NCBI GenBank assembly: GCA_029964075.1
Contig: CM057148.1
Span: 32,481,916 to 32,545,915 of the forward strand
DNA from: Patiria pectinifera
Taxonomy: Eukaryota; Echinodermata; Asteroidea; Valvatida; Asterinidae
Direction of reading: 5' to 3'
Length of the DNA stretch: 64,000 bases
Shown: in pieces, positions 58,415 through 64,000 of the stretch
Position numbering within the stretch: position 1 is the stretch's first letter
Layout: each line of letters opens with the position of its first letter
Notes under the pieces: generated by a model
Seen by the model: only the letters and a program-made list of their open reading frames with translations
Told to the model about the DNA's origin: nothing
The model's database searches: none
Program-made: the position numbers and the translations under genes

Positions 58415-58429
58415 CCGCTAGAGGGCGCT
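58415..58429 (+). promoter_or_regulatory. CTCF-like motif 2
   Basis: CCGCTAGAGGGCGCT fits the CTCF core in the same orientation as the motif at 57656, 759 bases away. Confidence 0.4.
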
Positions 58430-58460
58430 CCAACTCTTCATGGCGTCACCCATTATTTTT

Positions 58461-59212
58461 TTTGAAAGGTTAATCCAGGCAGACACCAACATCGTTGAAA
58501 GCGAATTCATATCTTTTTCCACTTTCAAATTATTAGGCACTTCCGGTTTCGACCGGAAGGAAGGGTCACGTGATTTGACGCGCACAGGATAAAAGAAAGA
58601 GCATGTATTATCATGTCGATTCCTGCAAAATTCAAGTTCCGGTCTCTCACGGTTGATTTTATATTGAATTCCAAAGATTAAGTTTATTATATTTTGAAGT
58701 GACTTCACGTGACCCACGATGACCTCATGATGACGTAATTACAAAAAAATACATCTGCAGTGGGTTGGGCATTCATGTATTGACAATGGAAGTTCATATC
58801 ACTTTTCATTTTGACAAACAGTTCTGGAGAAGAATGTGTCTAGGAGAAATATAAAAAAGCAACCAAGAATATTAAACTCGTAGAAAAACAATACGTTTTG
58901 GGCTAAAGCCCAACACCTAACTACGTCTGCCCCGAATGTAATCAAGTATTGAAGTGCTTCAAAGGTTTTTTAATTTAAATAGGTTTGAAAAACATCATTA
59001 ATTATTTGTGCTATGATGTACATATGTAGGTTTAACTCAAAGGAAGATCACCTGAACGGTGAACGTAGGTCCCTTTTTTATAATTCAGGTTTCATTTAGG
59101 TGTTTGTGGACAATTTGTAAACGGATTTAGAATTGAAGGGAAAAGGAGAAATAAAGACAGTGTCTTGAATTGTATTTCTTGCTAATCAAGTCAGCCTTAT
59201 ATAAATAATAAT
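58461..59212. other. Unannotated sequence
   Basis: No gene. TTCCGGTTTCGACCGGAA near 58540 is a 7-bp stem with a TTCG loop, and it contains ACTTCCGG, an ETS-type word. Confidence 0.35.
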
Positions 59213-59356
59213 AATATTGGATGGCTTTTTTTTCTGGGGATCATACAAGATTATATTGCACGAGCTATGACAGTATTGCACTCGTCTTTGACTCCTGCAA
59301 TATTGTCATAGCTCGTGCAATATATTCTTGTATCCGCCTTAAAGCCATCCAATATT
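59213..59356. mobile_element. 144-bp foldback element (hairpin MITE)
   Basis: The outer arms AATATTGGATGGCTTT and AAAGCCATCCAATATT are exact complements. The inner arms TATTGCACGAGCTATGACA and TGTCATAGCTCGTGCAATA are too, separated by mismatched and loop bases. Nearly the whole element folds into one stem of about 65 bp. It is non-coding. Confidence 0.85.
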
Positions 59357-59831
59357 ACATAAATATGTTACATGTAGGTGTACGTCCTAAACTACACAGT
59401 CACTATTATTTAAATAGATAGATACAAATTTAGAAACATCATGTGTTTAAACAATTGTGCGACCACCATTTTCTCACGGTCGTTGCCTATGTACAATCCA
59501 TATACTGTGGCCACAATACATTTTTATAACAGTTTATTTATTGATAGAGATACCATTGTTCATTGTTGTTCATTTATTTTCCACAGTGCCACACATTTTT
59601 AATGATCGTAATTAATACAAAAAAGATACTATATAAACAGATAGTGAGACTGTAGAGGAACCCACTAAGAAGCTAAGCTTGTAATCGTAGGCCCCTTGTA
59701 TACAAATTTAAAGTTGCTTTTAATACATAAGACACAGGACAGACAATAGACAAGGACAATACACAAACTTTACATGCCAGTTAACAAGCAGGATAAGATT
59801 TGTTGCACAAGCAATTCTCGAAGTTAATGGG

Positions 59832-60371
59832 TTACACGGGATCATAATAATTATACAACAGGGTCGATTTATATTTCCGTTTGAAAGTAGACAAATTTTT
59901 GGATGTTTTCAGGTTCTCGGTAAAGGAGTTCCACAGCCTGGGTCCCTCATATCTAATAGTTTTTTGGGCTAAAGATGTGCGAGTCAATGGGAGATGAAAG
60001 TTAGAGACTTGACGAGTATAATGGGAATGAACATCAAAATTCCGGGTAAAAATTGAAGTAATGGAAGATGGTGAGGTGCCTGAAGCAGATTGATACATTA
60101 GAGACCCAAGCTGGTGGAAATAAATATCTTCAACTTTCAAAATTTTGTGTTTGAAAAATAGGGGATCAGTATGGGCATTAAAATCAGTAAAATTAATTAT
60201 TCGAAGAGCCCGTTTTTGTAAAAGGAAAAGCCTATTGAGATTACCGAGGGAACATGCTCCCCAGGCTAGAATACCATTACTGAGGTACGACAATATTAAT
60301 GTATTATACAGGAAACTAAAATTGTGGGAGGGATAAAATATTTGATCTTGTTGATGACACCTATGTTTCAT
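59832..60371 (-). pseudogene. LINE C-terminal domain
   Basis: The block has LSYLSNGILAWGACSLGNLN, LLQKRALRIINFTDFNAHTD, LKVEDIYFHQLGSLMYQSAS and TIRYEGPRLWNSFTENLKTS, ending YNYYDPV. It is the usual post-RT region of this LINE type and belongs to the same reading unit as the RT, one base out of frame. Confidence 0.8.
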
Positions 60372-60421
60372 AATAATTTTACATAAATAATCTATATGAT
60401 TAGTCCATGTTAATTTAGAAT

Positions 60422-61702
60422 CTATATATAATCCAAGAAATTTAAGACAATCTGCTTTTCCATGGCCATGTCATTAATTAATATATTGGAAGGGAGATTA
60501 CTGGCAGTTTTACTAAATAACATATAGTTGGTTTTCTTAATGTTAAGTGACAGCTTATTAACTGCAAACCAATTACAGATAGATTTTAACTCATAATTAA
60601 CTGTGTTAGTGAGAGTAGTCAAATTGCTATTCGAGATAAATAAGTTGGAGTCATCAGCAAATAAAATAAATGAAAATACATCAGATGATTTAACAAAGTC
60701 ATTAATATAGATCAGAAAAAGCAATGGGCCCAAAATTGACCCCTGTGGAACACCACATTTTAGGGCCTTACAAGTTGAATTTGAACCGCCTATAGATACA
60801 TACTGTTGTCTGTCTGAAAGGTAACTTCTGAACCACTCTAGGGCTACTCGAACACCATAATAAGAAAGCTTATATAGCAAAATGTCATGATCAATGGTAT
60901 CAAAAGCTTTTGAAAGATCGAGGAATATCCCCAGAGTGTGTTCAGAGTTATCCATAGCAGTTGTTACTTTATCAACAAAATCAAGTATTGCATGTGTAGT
61001 TGAATGATTACTTCTAAATCCGTATTGACAGTCGGTTAAAATATTACATTTATTAAGAAATTGAATAATACGAACATAAACACATTTTTCAAAAATCTTT
61101 GAAAAACAGGTCAAAATAGAAATGGGTCTATAATTGATAACTGAATGAAGATCACCATTTTTAAAAATAGGAACAACCTTGGCAGTTTTAAGTGAGTTAG
61201 GAACAATGCCAGTTTTAAAGGAAGCGTTGATAATGTGAGTAATAGGTCTACTGATGACAGTTATAGTGTTTTTAATAATAGAGGAGTTAATCAGGTCGTG
61301 ACCGGAGCTTGTTTTGTTCTGTAAGTTGTTGATGATATCAATCACTTCCTGTTCAACTACTGGTTGTAAAAACAAAGACCTTGGGTTCGGATCATTAAGA
61401 AAATCAACAAATGAACCATGTGAACTAGGAATATTTTTAGCGAGATTAGGGCCTAAATTAACAAAATAATCATTAAAGCAATTTGCAATATGAGTAAAAT
61501 CATTGATTAACTTGCCTTCATGCATGATACTACTAATATGTTGAGAGGATAACTTATTATTAAGGACTGAATTTATGACCTTCCACGTGTTATGAATGTT
61601 GTTCTTTTCCTTCTCAAACTGACAAACATAATATTGCTTTTTAGAATTTCGTAAGAGACTAGTCAAAATATTTTTATATTTAATATATTTGAGTTTCCGC
61701 AT
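60422..61702 (-). CDS. LINE reverse transcriptase, 426-codon open block
   Basis: An uninterrupted frame carries the RT blocks in order: [20 protein letters not shown], the [20 protein letters not shown] block, [57 protein letters not shown], and [13 protein letters not shown] with both catalytic aspartates intact, then [20 protein letters not shown]. It ends in LNFLDYI and a stop. A one-base shift in the GGAAAAGC stretch just before restores [17 protein letters not shown], so the stop is a frameshift artefact or a recent mutation. This codes a retrotransposon enzyme, not a host gene. Confidence 0.88.
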   Translation of the reverse strand: MRKLKYIKYKNILTSLLRNSKKQYYVCQFEKEKNNIHNTWKVINSVLNNKLSSQHISSIMHEGKLINDFTHIANCFNDYFVNLGPNLAKNIPSSHGSFVDFLNDPNPRSLFLQPVVEQEVIDIINNLQNKTSSGHDLINSSIIKNTITVISRPITHIINASFKTGIVPNSLKTAKVVPIFKNGDLHSVINYRPISILTCFSKIFEKCVYVRIIQFLNKCNILTDCQYGFRSNHSTTHAILDFVDKVTTAMDNSEHTLGIFLDLSKAFDTIDHDILLYKLSYYGVRVALEWFRSYLSDRQQYVSIGGSNSTCKALKCGVPQGSILGPLLFLIYINDFVKSSDVFSFILFADDSNLFISNSNLTTLTNTVNYELKSICNWFAVNKLSLNIKKTNYMLFSKTASNLPSNILINDMAMEKQIVLNFLDYI

Positions 61703-61777
61703 GTTTGTCGGATTAGCAATGTAATGACGATATAACTTATTTTTCTTGTTAATTGATTTAAGAAGAAGTTTAGTAAT

Positions 61778-62780
61778 CTACGGGGCAGTTTGGTTAGAAT
61801 TAGACTTTGATGTGGGCTTATGTAAATTAGGTGGAATATTTTTATCAACTTTATCATTGAAATTGTCAATAAATAAATTAAATGCATAATCGGGATTATC
61901 ACAGGTAGTAATGTTGGACCAGTCGGTTGTATGCAGATCTTCTTTAAGCCTCTGGATATTAAAATGAGTGGATTTACGGGAACCAACATAGTTAAAATGA
62001 TTAGAGGAGGCACTAGATTTATGGGAGGACATTATCATAAAAATTGGTAAATGATCGGAAATATCAGACAAAATTATGCCTGAGTTGGGAGATGGTAACA
62101 CATTCGTCAAAAAATTATCAATTAGCGTAGCAGAAGAATCAGTTATTCTAGTGGGCTTATCAATTAATGGTAAAAAAGAATAAGAAGTAATGAGATCAGT
62201 AAAAGCCTGTGTGCTGGGGGCTGTATGATTGAGTAAATTAATATTAAAATCCCCAGAAATAATACAATTTTTGTTGGAAGATGTCATTCTACAAAACAAA
62301 TTTTGAAAAGGTGGTAAAAAATCAAGTACATTGACAATTGGAGGTTTATATAAGACGCCTGTGATAATATCCTTAGATTTGGTAAACGAAATTTCAACAA
62401 AAGAGATTCTAAAACATCTTCAGAATGGGTAAGATCCTGTCTAATTTTAAAATCGAGGTCACAGGAAATATACAGAGCTACGCCTCCACCCATCTTTCCC
62501 TGTCTGTTATTAACAATGAGTTTATACCCTGGTAAAAATAATAATTATGGGGATATGTTTTCAGCCAGGTTTCAGATAATGCGATGACCGAGAACTTATA
62601 TTTCAATGTAAGCAACAAAAGTTTAAGTTGATCGAAATGTTTTTGAAGACTCCTAATATTGATATGAAGTAGAGAAAATCCATCAATATTTTTATAGGTC
62701 CCCGAGAACTGTTCACTAGAGTAATATTGTGAATTATTAAATAAATGGAAAGGATTATTTGGGTCAACATAATCAGGCAT
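61778..62780 (-). pseudogene. LINE endonuclease domain, frameshifted
   Basis: Three overlapping frames carry the domain. 62780-62478 has SLLHINIRSLQKHFDQLKLL and VIALSETWL, the N-terminal strand and catalytic Glu box. 62493-62284 has GGGVALYISCDLDFKIRQDL. 62299-61778 has CIISGDFNINLLNH (the GDFN box), the RITDSSATLIDNFLTN segment and SDISDHLPIF (the SDH box). All landmark residues of an APE-like nuclease are visible. Overlaps of about 16 bases between frames point to single-base indels. The TAG at 61780-61778 falls where relatives usually have a tryptophan, and the frame continues straight on as [19 protein letters not shown] into the RT. Confidence 0.82.
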
Positions 62781-62790
62781 ACTTTACTTT

Positions 62791-64000
62791 ACAGGCACAC
62801 ACAAAAACAAGAAGACAAGAACAAGTAATTCAAATACTAAACAATTAGGTTAAGTGATTGAAATGAGCACTGATAATCGAATTATCCTTGTTAAAAGATG
62901 TATGGATCGACATCCAAACAGTATATTTGTACTAGGCCGCCACGAACAAATAAATATACACGACAATGTACATCAAAAAGAAACTATGCGTATTTTTACT
63001 AATCGCGACACTCGCAGCCCTTGGTCCAGGAAGGGCAACTCAACATAGGAACTAACTAGTCCAACCATGGAGCTATTAAAAGATGATAATGATAAAGAAT
63101 TAAAAATAACAAGTATACATTTGAACTTGTTCCCAACACGCACAGTTTGAGTACCGTGTACATGCACATGCATGTACTATGCAAGCCCAGTTGTTAAAAC
63201 AATTGGTGAAAAACAATTCTTCAACCTTCCTGTCTAACCCTTGAACTCAATCATTAGAGCCTACTTATACTCTCAAGCCGTCTTCGTGTCTGATCATAAG
63301 TAGTTCAGTACGAGTTTGAAAAGTCCCCTGAAATATTACGGTACAATGATGGTAAGTGCATGGCACACATTGATCATCACAACCACAAAATGTCACTTTT
63401 AGTTTTGTCCATACATGTGTGAAACTGATTTCTTTCAACTCAAAAGAATGCATTTCATGCTCAGTTGACGTAGTATAGGTGTCATTTGCTGCATTTGAAC
63501 CATCATATTGTACAAGTACACGTATGTATGGTTACTTTTGCCCTTGAAGTACTTGCATGATAGGTCATAGTGTTTGTTTTATTCAAATTAATTGAAGCGT
63601 GTTGCTCTTGTGTGTGTGTGCATATATGCATAGAAGCATGTGGCTTTACCCATAGCTTGCTTCCAGCCTTTCTGGCATTTGCTTCCTTCCAGCATAGGCT
63701 GGCATTTACTTCCTTGTTTAGAAACCAAACTTTCACTGTGATAGATACAAGGCCGTGTGCGTACACAAATATTCTTTGCAAAATTACCCACGACTTCTCT
63801 TTGAAGACCGGCAATCCCAGCTCTGTCTCTATTCATCGCTGAACAAGGACTGTTTTGAGCAGTAATCATCATATTTCTTACAACAATTGGAATTTGCAGC
63901 TTGCAGAATGAGTACATTTTGTCCAGGTGATTATGAATGGAGGTATGTACTGTACGATATACTGATTTTATTGTGAACACAGTATGTCATGACAAATTAA
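62791..64000. other. LINE 5' side and flank, no gene recognised
   Basis: No ORF1-like zinc knuckle or coiled coil was recognised in 62791-63200. Open frames at 63503-63980 on both strands lack motifs. A TG-repeat-like stretch lies near 63610. Confidence 0.35.

Larger units (their letters stand above)
57575..58460. repeat. Direct duplication (~110 bp), copies 57585-57690 and 58345-58450, separated by a MITE
   Basis: Both copies share, in order: TACGGCAAACTTTGCCACA / TACCGCAAACTTCGCCACA, an AAAATATGCATG / AAAATGCATTTTTCATG block, CCGCCAGAGGGCGCT / CCGCTAGAGGGCGCT, and GACGTCACC / GGCGTCACCC. The copies are ~760 bp apart and the interval contains the GGCC-ended MITE. Confidence 0.65.
59560..62790 (-). 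mobile_element. Nearly complete LINE (CR1/L2-like), recently inactivated
   Basis: Reading down the minus strand: an apurinic-type endonuclease (62780-61781), a linker, the reverse transcriptase (61702-60422), a C-terminal domain ending WNSFTENLKTSK (60371-59832), then a 3' UTR of about 250 bases with AATAAATGAACAACAATGAA-like sequence near 59560-59585. The polyprotein starts MPDYVDPNNPFHLFNNSQYY at 62780. The only visible damage is small frameshifts near 62485, 62290 and 60460 and one stop at 61780-61778. No ORF1 was recognised upstream. The clade is by motif resemblance. Confidence 0.88.

Overview
The window is animal nuclear DNA. Its coding regions are split by GT-AG introns, it has LINE, SINE and MITE insertions of many kinds, and the octamer TACATGTA and its overlaps recur everywhere, as in several marine invertebrates. 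I read it as a marine invertebrate, perhaps a deuterostome such as a hemichordate, echinoderm or lancelet. Neither gene fixes the phylum. There is no sign of bacterial organisation, rRNA genes, CRISPR or a canonical tRNA gene.

Two protein genes are well supported and converge on each other. ETFRF1/LYRM5 (+, 4695-5706, two coding exons, 84 aa) encodes the mitochondrial LYR-motif regulator of electron transfer flavoprotein. LRRC27 (-, 24578 to 9687, eleven or twelve coding exons, 463 or 470 aa) encodes a protein with N-terminal leucine-rich repeats and a charged helical tail. I rebuilt it exon by exon; all phases fit, and a 21-nt microexon explains the longer form. Between the two genes lies a 13-bp hairpin carrying AATAAA on both strands.

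The rest is mostly mobile DNA. 1-3.4 kb holds two dead LINE fragments and a tRNA-derived SINE. The LRRC27 introns hold at least seven TIR elements (hAT-like, TA-target and GGCC-ended types) and a probable solo LTR. 25.3-26.1 kb is a nested transposon stack. 27.46-32.2 kb holds two giant inverted repeats side by side. The first is built from mirrored ~193-bp tandem units. The second has an octamer-rich stem, a loop with a broken cysteine-rich coding fragment, and a later TTAA-target MITE in one arm. 45.6-46.3 kb is a MITE with a SINE inside. 51.8-52.1 kb is a piggyBac transposase remnant cut by a palindromic insertion. 53.8-55.3 kb is a GC-rich TIR element. 57.6-58.5 kb is a duplicated segment with two CTCF-like motifs. 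59.6-62.8 kb is a nearly complete LINE with only a few disabling changes.

33-45 kb is relatively poor in repeats. It contains one convincing but unidentified candidate first exon (34768-34916, +) and otherwise no recognisable coding sequence; it could be the 5' or regulatory part of a gene reaching past what I can follow.
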